From a virus: a stretch of 64,000 nt of DNA. The translations under genes were made by a program, and so were the position numbers. This document shows positions 53,025 through 61,064 of this stretch, piece by piece (the stretch's first letter is position 1; every line of letters begins with the position of its first letter). The stretch is from IMG/VR virus record IMGVR_UViG_3300041964_000082, positions 1 to 64,000 of that record; one strand, written 5' to 3'. The notes below the pieces were generated by a model. That model was not told the DNA's origin. It searched no databases and saw only the letters and a list, made by a program, of their open reading frames with translations.

Positions 53025-54236
53025 ATGAAACTTCGCTACCGCTATCGTCTTTATCCCAATTCCGAGCAGGTTAAACTGCTCTCTAAGCTGTTTGGCTGCA
53101 CTCGTGTAGTTTGGAACGACGCTTTAGCTTTTTGCCAGCAGACGTGGAAGGAGGGAATCAAATACCCTGGTGCTAGCGAGTTGATGAAGCAGTTCATCAC
53201 ACAAGCGAAAGCCAATCCTTTGCGCTGCTGGTTAAGCGAGGTTTCTAACATCCCATTGCAACAGTCGATTCGAGATCTAGACGCTGCCTTTCGCAACTTC
53301 TGGAACTCGATCAAAGGCAGCCGCAAGGGGCAGAAAGTAAAGCCACCCAGGTTTAAGAAACGGCATTCTAGACAGACTGCCAGATTCACCACGGGTGGAT
53401 TCAGCATCAAGGCTGAGAAGGTCTACTTTGCCAAGATTGGCAAGGTCAGAACGGTATGGAGTAGACCTTTGCCATCTACTCCATCCTCCGCAACTGTAAT
53501 CAAGGATGCAGCCGGACGCTACTTTGTCAGCTTTGTCTGCGAAGTCGAGGTTGCTACACTGTCAACTTGCCCTAACGCGGTCGGCATAGACTTGGGCATC
53601 CAGACCTTTGCCGCCCTGAGCACGGGTGAGAAGATTGATGCCCCCAAGCCGCTCAAAGCTGCACTCAAAAAGCTCAAACGATTACAACAGAGCCTCAGCC
53701 GCAAGGTGAAAGGATCAAAACGTAGAGAGCAAGCAAAGTTAGCCGTAGCGAAGCTTCACGCCTTCATTGCTGATGCCCGCACCGATTTCCTGCACAAACT
53801 CTCAACTCGACTGATTCGCGAGAACCAAGCAATCAGTTTAGAAGACCTAAATGTGTCAGGGATGGTCAAGAACCGCAAACTCGCAAGAGCGATTAGCGAT
53901 CTAGGGTGGAGAACCTTTCGAGAGATGTTGGTCGCCAAAGGTGGGATGTATGGCCGTGAAGTCAGCATCATCAACCGTTGGGAGCCGACATCGCAAGCCT
54001 GCTCAAACTGTGGGCATCGTGGCGGCAAACTCAATTTGTCTGTCCGATTGTGGGAGTGCCTGTATTGCGGTGTAAGTCATGACCGAGACATCAACGCTGC
54101 CATAAACATCAAAGTCGCGGGAGGACATTCCGAGACTCAAAACGGACGTGGAGAGACTGTCAGACTGCCATTGGCAGCAGGTTTCAGTGAAGCGTCAACC
54201 CATCAATTAGGAGAGCAGCTATGCCTGGACTTCTAG
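53025..54236 (+). CDS. tnpB: TnpB RNA-guided nuclease
   Basis: 403 residues from MKLRYRYRLYPNSEQVKLLS; an upstream in-frame ATG at 52989 lies in the operator and is not preferred. The RuvC residues are present: Asp in VGIDLGIQTFAAL, Glu in ISLEDLNVSGM, Asp in HDRDINAAINI. The zinc finger is CSNCGH ... CLYCG. Frame and length are intact, so the nuclease may be active. TnpB cuts DNA next to a short target motif using a guide RNA from the element's right end. Confidence 0.85.
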   Translation: MKLRYRYRLYPNSEQVKLLSKLFGCTRVVWNDALAFCQQTWKEGIKYPGASELMKQFITQAKANPLRCWLSEVSNIPLQQSIRDLDAAFRNFWNSIKGSRKGQKVKPPRFKKRHSRQTARFTTGGFSIKAEKVYFAKIGKVRTVWSRPLPSTPSSATVIKDAAGRYFVSFVCEVEVATLSTCPNAVGIDLGIQTFAALSTGEKIDAPKPLKAALKKLKRLQQSLSRKVKGSKRREQAKLAVAKLHAFIADARTDFLHKLSTRLIRENQAISLEDLNVSGMVKNRKLARAISDLGWRTFREMLVAKGGMYGREVSIINRWEPTSQACSNCGHRGGKLNLSVRLWECLYCGVSHDRDINAAINIKVAGGHSETQNGRGETVRLPLAAGFSEASTHQLGEQLCLDF

Positions 54237-54276
54237 ATTGGGAATCCCCGTGCGTTCACGCCGGGGAGGATGTCAA
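54200..54276 (+). ncRNA. Likely omega RNA 3' part of TnpB element
   Basis: In characterised TnpB elements the guide RNA scaffold covers the 3' end of tnpB and the right end. Here the right-end hairpin and GGATGTCAA would end the scaffold near 54276, and the following 16-20 bases (ATAAGCGACCTCTGCC) would be the guide. The 5' end is not visible; the extent given is approximate. Confidence 0.5.
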
Positions 54277-54522
54277 ATAAGCGACCTCTGCCTGCTCCCA
54301 GTTGTCGCTACTGATTTTGATCTTGGATATGTGGCGTTCGCCAAACGATCGAGTCGGCATCGTTGAAAATATTGCACTTACTCTGGCATTGTCATGATCC
54401 CGGCTGGCTTCTTGCAGGTTGCTGATCGTCTGGTTTAGCATCTTTCCATCGAACAGAGAAATTTGCTCCAGTATCTCAGCGATCGGCAGGCAGTCATCCC
54501 AGCTTTGTGTGTTTTCGCTCAT
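54256..54522 (-). CDS. Hypothetical protein, tail from IS element
   Basis: MSENTQSWDDCLPIAEILEQ, then SLFDGKMLNQTISNLQEASR and ARVSAIFSTMPTRSFGERHI. The last codons (LTSSPA-stop) and the stop lie in the right-end hairpin of the TnpB element, so the original C-terminus was replaced on insertion. Function unknown. Confidence 0.5.
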   Translation of the reverse strand: MSENTQSWDDCLPIAEILEQISLFDGKMLNQTISNLQEASRDHDNARVSAIFSTMPTRSFGERHISKIKISSDNWEQAEVAYLTSSPA

Positions 54523-54645
54523 GGCTCGATCAAGTGCGATGAATAGATTCTAGCTGCCGACATTCTGCCGCAGAACGCCCCAACATCGAGTTGCGCGATC
54601 AGGCTTGGGGTCGCTGGGTGGGGAAGCGATCGATAAACTCTAAAA

Positions 54646-54697
54646 TTAATGGTTGACCATTAAAGTAGAATCGAGTATATTAATGGTGTACCAGTAA
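54646..54697. promoter_or_regulatory. Twin palindromic operators
   Basis: TTAATGGTTGACCATTAA (54646-54663) is a perfect palindrome; TTAATGGTGTACCAGTAA (54680-54697) is the same with one changed half-site base. Centres are 34 bases apart, about three helical turns, and the second ends 17 bases before the gene at 54715. Confidence 0.7.
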
Positions 54698-54714
54698 ATC
54701 AAAAGGCGGTCAAA

Positions 54715-55005
54715 ATGCAGCCCAAAACATTTAGTAAAAAATGGTATCCCGGAATGCCTAAATTCTCAGATCCTTTAGATGAGATTGACTGGCTAGAAGA
54801 GTACGAAGCAAAACACGGATTGCGTGAGCCTGAATTTGATGTGGATGGAGCAATTGGAGAGATTGCAAAATATCTCCCAATGGATTCAAACCCATCCGAA
54901 GCCAACCTCTTGAGCAAAGCATACCAAGTAGCTGAGGGCGCGATGTCTGCCCAGGAAGCTGCAAATTTACTCAGCAGCAAGAAAATCGTTATCAAGAAAA
55001 GGTAG
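54715..55005 (+). CDS. First gene behind twin operators, 96 aa
   Basis: MQPKTFSKKWYPGMPKFSDP, LDEIDWLEEYEAKHGLREPE and LSKAYQVAEGAMSAQEAANL. Acidic middle, basic end. Tight regulation by the upstream palindromes suggests a gene that must be kept low; no family is recognised. Confidence 0.5.
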   Translation: MQPKTFSKKWYPGMPKFSDPLDEIDWLEEYEAKHGLREPEFDVDGAIGEIAKYLPMDSNPSEANLLSKAYQVAEGAMSAQEAANLLSSKKIVIKKR

Positions 55006-55015
55006 GGCAAAGCTA

Positions 55016-55264
55016 ATGCTAGGTGAAGTGAAAAATATTGCCAATCTTGGCGTAAAGCCTGCTACAGGAGAACACTCCTATCAGGTTTTCAGAATGAAAA
55101 ACGGGCACTACAAAGAGGCTCAATATCAGATTGGCACAGTATTTCAAATTGAGGAGGAAGGTGATTCAGGAAGAATGATTCTTCTTGACCCTGACGGAGA
55201 TCGCGTTTTTGTGCCTGCCGAAGAGCGTCAATGCTTTGAGGAGGTAGATGACTCCCCAAAGTAA
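55016..55264 (+). CDS. Small protein, 82 aa
   Basis: MLGEVKNIANLGVKPATGEH, then IGTVFQIEEEGDSGRMILLD and VFVPAEERQCFEEV, probably a beta-barrel. Follows the gene above by ten bases. Function unknown. Confidence 0.5.
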   Translation: MLGEVKNIANLGVKPATGEHSYQVFRMKNGHYKEAQYQIGTVFQIEEEGDSGRMILLDPDGDRVFVPAEERQCFEEVDDSPK

Positions 55265-55437
55265 AACGCGGTCGCCCCGAAGGTTTCAGCCCTATCAACG
55301 GTGAAGGTGGGGCCATGCTCAAAAAGAGCAAAGCATGGTCAATGCCTGACGAGGACTGGAAGTGGCTAGAGTCTCAAGATAACCAGTCCGAAACGCTTCG
55401 ACAGGCGATCGCGTTTTACCGACAGCAGTCAGAATAG
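55250..55437 (+). CDS. RHH-like small protein, frameshifted
   Basis: Start MTPQSK overlaps the previous gene end; after a frame change near 55270 it reads GRPEGFSPINGEGGAMLKKS, WSMPDEDWKWLESQDNQSET and LRQAIAFYRQQSE. Cyanobacteria encode similar small 'RGRP ... W.WL..Q..ETLRQAI' proteins that look like DNA-binding RHH proteins. It may be the repressor acting on the twin palindromes. Confidence 0.45.
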
Positions 55438-55453
55438 ACGCGCAGCCAACAGA

Positions 55454-55496
55454 AAAACCGCAGCACTGGGCTGAAAAGCTTGCGTACTGCGGTTTT
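55454..55496. terminator. Bidirectional terminator between convergent genes
   Basis: AAAACCGCAG pairs with CTGCGGTTTT over a 23-base loop, between the plus-strand operon ending at 55437 and the minus-strand operon ending at 55522. A and T runs on both sides fit termination in both directions. Confidence 0.6.
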
Positions 55497-55521
55497 GGCG
55501 TGGTTTGTACTAGCGATCGAT

Positions 55522-55833
55522 CTAGCGTCGTCTCAGCTTGTCATTGGCGCTATTCCAAACAGCATCAACCATGATTTCTACCAAATCGCTTGTAATCCGA
55601 TCTTTAACCATCTGCTCTAGGGTTGCATGAAAATCTCTTTGCACAATTATCTGAATTTGCCGCAAGATTTCTTCCTCGACAACCTTCTTGATCGGGTTGT
55701 CATAAGTGGCAGACAGTTTGCCAATCTGCTGCTCAATCTCGGTCTTTAATTTGTCGCCAATTACGCTGTTAAGAATGGCATCAGAAACCATTTGATTGAT
55801 CTGCTCTGCGTCGATGTTGACTTGAATACTCAT
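55522..55833 (-). CDS. Helical protein, 103 aa
   Basis: MSIQVNIDAEQINQMVSDAI, KLKTEIEQQIGKLSATYDNP, EEEILRQIQIIVQRDF. Long amphipathic helices without a motif. Similar small proteins occur as phage structural or chaperone-like factors; function unknown. Confidence 0.5.
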   Translation of the reverse strand: MSIQVNIDAEQINQMVSDAILNSVIGDKLKTEIEQQIGKLSATYDNPIKKVVEEEILRQIQIIVQRDFHATLEQMVKDRITSDLVEIMVDAVWNSANDKLRRR

Positions 55834-55860
55834 TGAAAATTCCTGTTTGTTTGGTTTGTA

Positions 55861-56127
55861 CTAGTGGTTAGTAAAGGAACTTTGCCCTGTCATCTCGACA
55901 TGAATGGTCTTGTCTTGATCGTCACACCACACAATGCCGTCTGCATCCCATAGTTTTCTAGTGCCTTCAAGAGCATTTTTTATGCCCTCTGTTTTCGCCA
56001 CCGTGTCTGCCAGGTGAACAAGCTTGACGCCTGCGGTCAATTCTCTTAGGCAGTCGTCAAGGCGATCGGGTGGAATGTCCAGCAGATCAGAGATCGATCG
56101 GATTGTGTATTTGGTGTGTTGCGTCAT
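55861..56127 (-). CDS. Small protein, 88 aa
   Basis: MTQHTKYTIRSISDLLDIPP, DRLDDCLRELTAGVKLVHLA and LWDADGIVWCDDQDKTIHVE. The first half may be a short DNA-binding-like helical domain. Function unknown. Confidence 0.5.
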   Translation of the reverse strand: MTQHTKYTIRSISDLLDIPPDRLDDCLRELTAGVKLVHLADTVAKTEGIKNALEGTRKLWDADGIVWCDDQDKTIHVEMTGQSSFTNH

Positions 56128-56175
56128 GGCGTTTTGTGGGTGGTTAGCGCAGGACTGGAGAGCCGCGATCGATGC

Positions 56176-56607
56176 TCAACCATTCACCAACCAATTTAAT
56201 ACCATTGGCAGTAAGTATCGCCAGGTCACCGTAATGCCGATCGCAATACACAGCCAGCGCTGTATTTCGCTAGAGATTTGATCTTGCCACAACAGCCGCC
56301 GATTGGGCTTTTCCTTGCGCTTATTGAGGGGTGGTCGATGCTTAGCTATGGCGATCGCTTCTTCGTGCTTAAGTTTTCGCTCATTCTTTATGATTCGATA
56401 CTCAATATGAGTTGCGCCTAAAGCATCGAGCTGTTTTTCTCGATGGTGACTGCCGTAGCCAAAATTATTGCCCCATCGTTCATGCAAATTTTTGCTGATG
56501 CCGATGTAAAGCAGCTTGCGGGTAAATGGGTTGCGACCTGCGTAGACATAATAGATGCCAGGTTCTTTCGGGAGAGAGGCGCGATCGCTCCAAGGAATGG
56601 ATTTCAT
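56176..56607 (-). CDS. GIY-YIG protein with membrane tail
   Basis: 143 residues. KEPGIYYVYAGRNPFTRKLL, YIGISKNLHERWGNNFGYGS, then the Glu/Asn region (HEEAIAIAKHRPPLNKRKEK). The C-terminus is hydrophobic (WLCIAIGITVTWRYLLPMVL), suggesting a membrane anchor, which is unusual for this nuclease type. It overlaps the helicase stop by ATGA. Confidence 0.65.
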   Translation of the reverse strand: MKSIPWSDRASLPKEPGIYYVYAGRNPFTRKLLYIGISKNLHERWGNNFGYGSHHREKQLDALGATHIEYRIIKNERKLKHEEAIAIAKHRPPLNKRKEKPNRRLLWQDQISSEIQRWLCIAIGITVTWRYLLPMVLNWLVNG

Positions 56608-58253
56608 TGGGCAGATTCTCCAAATTCTCTCGCTATTTCTCTTTCAATTTTGCCTTCATCCCAATCCAAAATATAAGGTGGTTTTGTCAGGCGATGCAGG
56701 CGCGATCGATAAAGCGATCGCAGTTCTTCAGAATGTGGACTTTCAAATATGGAACCTAGCCAAAAATCAGGATCGTTCAGTGGTGTATCAATTCCTAACT
56801 TATTGCATTTAGCAGCCGCTGCATAGGGATTCCATTCATTCAAATACGCAATTTTGCGCCATTGGCGAAAGTAAGCGATCGCTCCTTCTCTCGACTGCTT
56901 GGCGCTGAGTTCGCTGCCCAGAGTTAGCAACTTGCCTGTAGCTGGATCAACCAAGAAAACGCTCGATCGCGGCTGCTCAGCTTGGCAGTGAGGGCAGACA
57001 ATCATGCAGGCTAGAATGCTTTTCTTGCAGCTAGCACAGCGCTTCTGAGGTGCATCACCTTCTAGCTTGGCAACAGGTGACAAGATCGAGTGATCGATTG
57101 ATTCACTTAAATCTTCAATTTTGGGATGCAGCCCACTATCGCCAAGCTGCACATTACCCGCAAAATCAAACACATGGCCTGATTGCTTACCAGATGCAGA
57201 GCAAGGGCGCGATACTCTGCCAACCGCCTGCACATAGCGATCGCGGCTTTTGATTGCTCTGAATAGCAACGCCGACTGAGTACAGGGCATATCCCAGCCT
57301 GTAGACAAAGCTTGAACACATAGCAGGTTAGTTTGCCCTGTCTCATACTCAACCATCAGTCGTTCGTAGTCGGCTTGCTTTGTCTCTTCACCGATGATTT
57401 CAAAGCGATGCCCTAACCTGCTTGCAATTGCTTGCACCCGTTCAATTTGGCTGAATCCCCCTTGCTTAGGCTTGCAAAAACCAACAGCATGAATCGGCGC
57501 GATCTGTTGCTGCTGACAGGTATTGAGCCACTGTTGCAGCATCCACTCGATCGCGCTGTCAGAGTCCAGATCGAGCTTTTCTTTGTCCTTCAGCGGGCGA
57601 ATGAGAGAATGATAGACCAATGGCGACAAATAGCCCTTTGCCTGCATCTGCCTGTAAGAGGGCAATGTAACAACTGCGGTATGCCGCTCTAAATCTCCAT
57701 GCCGCAGATCCACACCCATCGATCGATTAAATGGCGTAGCGGTGAAGCTGATGATCTTCTTCCACTGCCAGCGCTTGTAAATATCTTCTACTTCCTTAAA
57801 AAAACTGCCTGTGTGCCCTTCATCAATCAACACCACTGCGCTATCAGATAGCCACTGATGGAGCGCAGGACGTGATGCAAGCGTTTGCAGCGTGACGATC
57901 TGAATCGGTGCATGAATGTCTTCAAGCTCAGGAAATGCACCTGAAAGCACCCCGTACCTGCCAGCTAAACCCATGCGATCGAGCGCACCGACCATCTGAG
58001 TGTGATTGGTTGCCGACCTTGTAACAACGCAGTTGAAGGGCACTAGAATCGCGCATTTCTGCCGTGCATTGTAGGCTTGACGAGCGATCGCAGCTTGCAG
58101 GTTGGTTTTGCCTGTGCCAGGTGATCCGCTCACCAAAATCCGGCTATGACCTTGATAAAAACAGCGATCGATTTCCGCGATCGCTGTTTTCTGATAGTCC
58201 CTCAGCTTGACCAGCGGTTGAGGGAGATAGGAAGGAAGAATGGGCGATCTCAT
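56604..58253 (-). CDS. SF2 DNA helicase (DEAD/SSL2-like)
   Basis: About 549 residues from ATG 58253 (MRSPILPSYLPQPLVKLRDY). Q-like motif LRDYQKTAIAEID, Walker A GSPGTGKTN, DEGH box in VVLIDEGHTGSF, motif III SFTATPFNRS, C-terminal motifs LSTGWDMPCTQ and QAVGRVSRPC. A zinc ribbon follows (RCASCKKSILACMIVCPHCQ). Such helicases act in phage replication or recombination. A small two-helix membrane protein overlaps its upstream side. Confidence 0.8.
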   Translation of the reverse strand: MRSPILPSYLPQPLVKLRDYQKTAIAEIDRCFYQGHSRILVSGSPGTGKTNLQAAIARQAYNARQKCAILVPFNCVVTRSATNHTQMVGALDRMGLAGRYGVLSGAFPELEDIHAPIQIVTLQTLASRPALHQWLSDSAVVLIDEGHTGSFFKEVEDIYKRWQWKKIISFTATPFNRSMGVDLRHGDLERHTAVVTLPSYRQMQAKGYLSPLVYHSLIRPLKDKEKLDLDSDSAIEWMLQQWLNTCQQQQIAPIHAVGFCKPKQGGFSQIERVQAIASRLGHRFEIIGEETKQADYERLMVEYETGQTNLLCVQALSTGWDMPCTQSALLFRAIKSRDRYVQAVGRVSRPCSASGKQSGHVFDFAGNVQLGDSGLHPKIEDLSESIDHSILSPVAKLEGDAPQKRCASCKKSILACMIVCPHCQAEQPRSSVFLVDPATGKLLTLGSELSAKQSREGAIAYFRQWRKIAYLNEWNPYAAAAKCNKLGIDTPLNDPDFWLGSIFESPHSEELRSLYRSRLHRLTKPPYILDWDEGKIEREIAREFGESAQ

Positions 58254-58260
58254 GGTTGCG

Positions 58261-58410
58261 CTATCTTTCCCACTCACGCCAAACAACAAATGAAACAGCA
58301 AACAATACGGTGATTAGCAAAAGCCAGATCAACGGCGTATTTGTCCACGCTCCAAACAAAGAGATTGCAAAACTGAATGCAATAACTGCCGTATGTTCAG
58401 AGGAAGTCAT
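58261..58410 (-). CDS. Tiny membrane protein, 49 aa
   Basis: MTSSEHTAVIAFSFAISLFG, then IWLLLITVLFAVSFVVWREW: two membrane segments. It ends 8 bases before the helicase start and overlaps the upstream gene by ATGA. Confidence 0.5.
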   Translation of the reverse strand: MTSSEHTAVIAFSFAISLFGAWTNTPLIWLLLITVLFAVSFVVWREWER

Positions 58411-58616
58411 GACTCTTTCCCCTTAGCTCCCAAAACAATTGCATTCAGAGCGGATTCACTTACAGAGTAGTAATAGCAGTCTGATCCCATGTTCAAGAAT
58501 TCGGCATAGCTTTGTGCTTCTGCAAGAGTCTTGAAACCCGATTTATAAAGTCTTCTTGTTGAAGGCCATCCTTCTTCCCATATAGAGTAATTGTCTTCCC
58601 TGGATTGATGTGTCAT
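58407..58616 (-). CDS. Small protein, 69 aa
   Basis: MTHQSREDNYSIWEEGWPST, LYKSGFKTLAEAQSYAEFLN, YYYSVSESALNAIVLG. A short alpha/beta domain; overlaps both neighbours by 4 bases. Function unknown. Confidence 0.5.
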   Translation of the reverse strand: MTHQSREDNYSIWEEGWPSTRRLYKSGFKTLAEAQSYAEFLNMGSDCYYYSVSESALNAIVLGAKGKES

Positions 58617-59275
58617 GACTGTTCACCTCGAATAATGCTTGCTTTGCCATTATTTACTTCGATCGCTTTCCCTGGATTCGATCGCCATATGTCGATCAAC
58701 TCTTGAGGCAATTTGCCAGCCTTCGCTTCAAACCAACTATCAACCAGAGCAGCAGGTACAAGATAATGCGCTGGCTCTGTTGTTGGTTGAGCCGCTTCAG
58801 GGTCAAAGTCACCCGTAGGATCAGCCATTGTTGCTGTAGCTGTCTGCGGCTGTTGCTGGGCTTGCTGGAGTGCCTGCCGTGCTTCGTAGTTGGGAGGTCT
58901 AACACCGATTACCTCAGCAAATTCCTCATGCCGATCGATGGGGATTAGGCCATACAACTGCTCAGCTTCGTCAATTTCTTTGAGCTTTTCACCGATTTGA
59001 ATTTCTTTGCGGATGCGTTCTGATTTGACTTCTTTTTCCAGTCCCTCAGCGCGATCGAGAGAGGCTACCTCATCCTCACGAATGCGCTCAACTGCCACTG
59101 ACACACCGAAGAAGGCGATCGCCGCTAGCAGCCTGCCTGAGTTGGCAGGATTCTTGGGCTGCATTAAACAGGCGAGTAGCAAGCATCCACCGAAGATTCC
59201 CAGCCCTGTAGAGAGGCGATCGAATAGTGACACCGACTGCTTTTTAGCTGTCTTGTGCTGATGAAATAGGTTCAT
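58613..59275 (-). CDS. Membrane protein with coiled coil, 220 aa
   Basis: Start ATG 59275 (MNLFHQHKTAKKQSVSLFDR) overlaps the upstream stop. Two membrane segments (LGIFGGCLLLACLM; LLAAIAFFGVSVAV), a coiled coil (LEKEVKSERIRKEIQIGEKL), a Gln-rich stretch and a C-terminal helical domain (ELIDIWRSNPGKAIEV). The largest of the membrane cluster; role unknown. Confidence 0.55.
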   Translation of the reverse strand: MNLFHQHKTAKKQSVSLFDRLSTGLGIFGGCLLLACLMQPKNPANSGRLLAAIAFFGVSVAVERIREDEVASLDRAEGLEKEVKSERIRKEIQIGEKLKEIDEAEQLYGLIPIDRHEEFAEVIGVRPPNYEARQALQQAQQQPQTATATMADPTGDFDPEAAQPTTEPAHYLVPAALVDSWFEAKAGKLPQELIDIWRSNPGKAIEVNNGKASIIRGEQS

Positions 59276-59595
59276 GGCAACACCTGCTGATACTGCGGCT
59301 GGTAGGGCTGTGCAGGTGGTGCAGGCTGAAATAGCAGCGACATTGCAAACGAGCAAACGATCGCGCTTAGCGCTCCCCAAAACAGGCAGGTGTTTCGTAA
59401 TTCTTGGATCTCGGTTGCCTGTCGTCGCTGTTCACGCTTGAGAATGTGGATTTCATCATCGATCGCTGCGATGTCTGCCGCAATTCTGCGCGTGTTGTCG
59501 CCTGTCAGTCGATGATAGGTTTGCGCGGCTTGCGCTGCTCGTTCTGCTTCTACTGTACTGTCTTGAATTTGCCAGGATTCTCGTAATTGATGCAC
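59272..59595 (-). CDS. Coiled coil plus membrane helix, 107 aa
   Basis: A helical N-terminal region (AAIDDEIHILKREQRRQATE) followed by one membrane segment (FWGALSAIVCSFAMSLLF) and a Pro/Gln-rich tail (PAPPAQPYQPQYQQV). Fits a membrane tether protein; function unknown. Confidence 0.55.
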   Translation of the reverse strand: MHQLRESWQIQDSTVEAERAAQAAQTYHRLTGDNTRRIAADIAAIDDEIHILKREQRRQATEIQELRNTCLFWGALSAIVCSFAMSLLFQPAPPAQPYQPQYQQVLP

Positions 59596-59608
59596 TTGCT
59601 TTCCTCCT

Positions 59609-59902
59609 TCAGATAAGCTTGCCGATGCCGATTACTGCGGCGACCGACAGGCAAAACAAAATGGCATAGGGTAAAAATCGGGATGGGAAAAGTTGAGGCT
59701 CCACTTGGAACTCTTCGCCTGATTCTTGAGCTTTGGCAAGCATGAACGCCAGTACGATCGCCCCTACTCCAAGCACAAAGCTGATAAATAGAGTGGTCAT
59801 TCCGAGTGATGCTGTTACCGAAAAATGCCCCGTTGCCAGCAATAGCGCGATCAGCAGTCCTGATTCGTTCCACCATTCAAAAAAGGGTCTGAGAGCTTTC
59901 AT
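59609..59902 (-). CDS. Three-helix membrane protein, 97 aa
   Basis: MKALRPFFEWWNESGLLIAL starts at ATG 59902. Membrane segments are GLLIALLLATGHFSV, TTLFISFVLGVGAIVLAF and PYAILFCLSVAAVIGIG. It could be holin-like by topology, but it lies far from the endolysin. Confidence 0.5.
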   Translation of the reverse strand: MKALRPFFEWWNESGLLIALLLATGHFSVTASLGMTTLFISFVLGVGAIVLAFMLAKAQESGEEFQVEPQLFPSRFLPYAILFCLSVAAVIGIGKLI

Positions 59903-60042
59903 GGCAACCACTCCTGAATTTGGTTGATTGGATTGAGTGCGGTTAGCTGCTGCTGAGCTTTTAGGGCAACGTAGGCACTGCCAGCGGCGATCGTCGTTGC
60001 GGTCAGGATGCCGCACATAAAGCCGATCGAGAATCGAATCAT
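59899..60042 (-). CDS. Tiny membrane protein, 47 aa
   Basis: MIRFSIGFMCGILTATTIAA then an amphipathic tail (LKAQQQLTALNPINQIQEWL). One membrane helix. Overlaps the next gene by ATGA. Confidence 0.5.
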   Translation of the reverse strand: MIRFSIGFMCGILTATTIAAGSAYVALKAQQQLTALNPINQIQEWLP

Positions 60043-60115
60043 GTTTTACCTCTAACGCTTTATGAGAAAAGAAAGAAAAGCGCGATCATGACGATCGCGC
60101 TACCAGGAAATGATG

Positions 60116-60580
60116 CTAGATCGCAAACCGAGATGCGGCTTGACTGATTGCAGTGTTAAATGATGCCTTAGCATGGCCTTCACTAAGTTTGTGCTGTGCT
60201 TCGGCGTTGATTTGGGCAACTGCTTGACCTGCCTCGCCTGCTGCCATCGCAATATTGGCGCGACTTTTGGCGGCTGCTACATAGCCTTTTGTAGCAGCGA
60301 TCAATGGCTTTTCAAGCATTTGCATTGTGTGGGCATCACGAATAACTGCGCCAATTTCTGCGCCAAGAGTACGCGCTTTTTCTTGAGTGAGTGGACGCTG
60401 AATTGCCTGCACACCACGCATGATCTTTTGTCCGTTCTGCCGATCGATTGCGTTATTTTTGCCAACCGCTAGCAGCGCAGCATTGCTGATACCAAGCCCG
60501 TTAGTCGCAATCGCAACACTGGATTCACTTTGTGTATTCACTCGACTGATGCCCTGACTGACTGCTCGAACTAAACCCAT
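60116..60580 (-). CDS. Helical protein, 154 aa
   Basis: ATG 60580 has GGAGG upstream (MGLVRAVSQGISRVNTQSES). Ala-rich helices (KGYVAAAKSRANIAMAAGEA, GQAVAQINAEAQHKLSEGHA). May be a structural or chaperone-like protein; no family is recognised. Confidence 0.5.
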   Translation of the reverse strand: MGLVRAVSQGISRVNTQSESSVAIATNGLGISNAALLAVGKNNAIDRQNGQKIMRGVQAIQRPLTQEKARTLGAEIGAVIRDAHTMQMLEKPLIAATKGYVAAAKSRANIAMAAGEAGQAVAQINAEAQHKLSEGHAKASFNTAISQAASRFAI

Positions 60581-60695
60581 GAGTCGATCCTCCAATAATC
60601 AGTAGTGCTGTAGCTGTGCCCGCTACTAGCAGGACTTTGTTTGCAGTATCTAAGCGATTAATTGCCGACGCCGATCGCCTCAGCAAGCTCGACAT
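60525..60695 (-). CDS. Small membrane protein, 56 aa
   Basis: MSSLLRRSASAINRLDTANK, a membrane segment (VLLVAGTATALLIIGG) and a Ser-rich tail. It overlaps its upstream neighbour by about 40 bases and its downstream neighbour by about 55, so translational coupling is likely. Confidence 0.45.
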   Translation of the reverse strand: MSSLLRRSASAINRLDTANKVLLVAGTATALLIIGGSTHGFSSSSQSGHQSSEYTK

Positions 60696-61032
60696 TCGCA
60701 GCGTCACCCAAACGATCGAGGGCATCCGCTGTAAATCGATCGAGAGTTGCCGCAATTCTTTCATCGACACGCCGAAAGGAGTCGGCTAGCTTGCGATCCA
60801 CCTCCTGCATTTTGCGTTCGACGTGGGATTCAAGGTTCGTAGCATTCGATTCAATCTTTGCGGCAAGGCGATCGACTTCACCGATCATCTTTTGATGCTG
60901 CGTGTCGGCATTGCGATCGGCTTGCGCCAACTTGTCAGCGATTGATCGACTGCCTGACTTTGCTAGCTTGCCGTTACTGTCGCCATTGAGTGAGGGGCGA
61001 TCGGGTTGCTTGGGTAGACCTTCTAGAGCCAT
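60658..61032 (-). CDS. Coiled-coil protein, 124 aa
   Basis: ATG 61032 (MALEGLPKQPDRPSLNGDSN) follows GGAGATG. A basic N-terminal part precedes a long coiled coil (GEVDRLAAKIESNATNLESH, ERKMQEVDRKLADSFRRVDE). First gene of the minus-strand operon that runs to the helicase. Function unknown. Confidence 0.55.
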   Translation of the reverse strand: MALEGLPKQPDRPSLNGDSNGKLAKSGSRSIADKLAQADRNADTQHQKMIGEVDRLAAKIESNATNLESHVERKMQEVDRKLADSFRRVDERIAATLDRFTADALDRLGDAANVELAEAIGVGN

Positions 61033-61064
61033 ATGACATCTCCTGAATTTGCTCTTTTTCGGAC

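Larger units (their letters stand above)
52838..54276. mobile_element. IS605/IS1341-type element (TnpB only)
   Basis: The element is bounded by subterminal hairpins: CCCCGTCG-TTTA-CGACGG at 52841-52858 on the left and CCCCGTGCG-TTCA-CGCCGGGG with GGATGTCAA at 54246-54276 on the right. The latter resembles right ends of cyanobacterial TnpB elements. It holds an RHH gene and TnpB but no TnpA, so it cannot move by itself. The exact left border is not clear from sequence. Confidence 0.65.
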
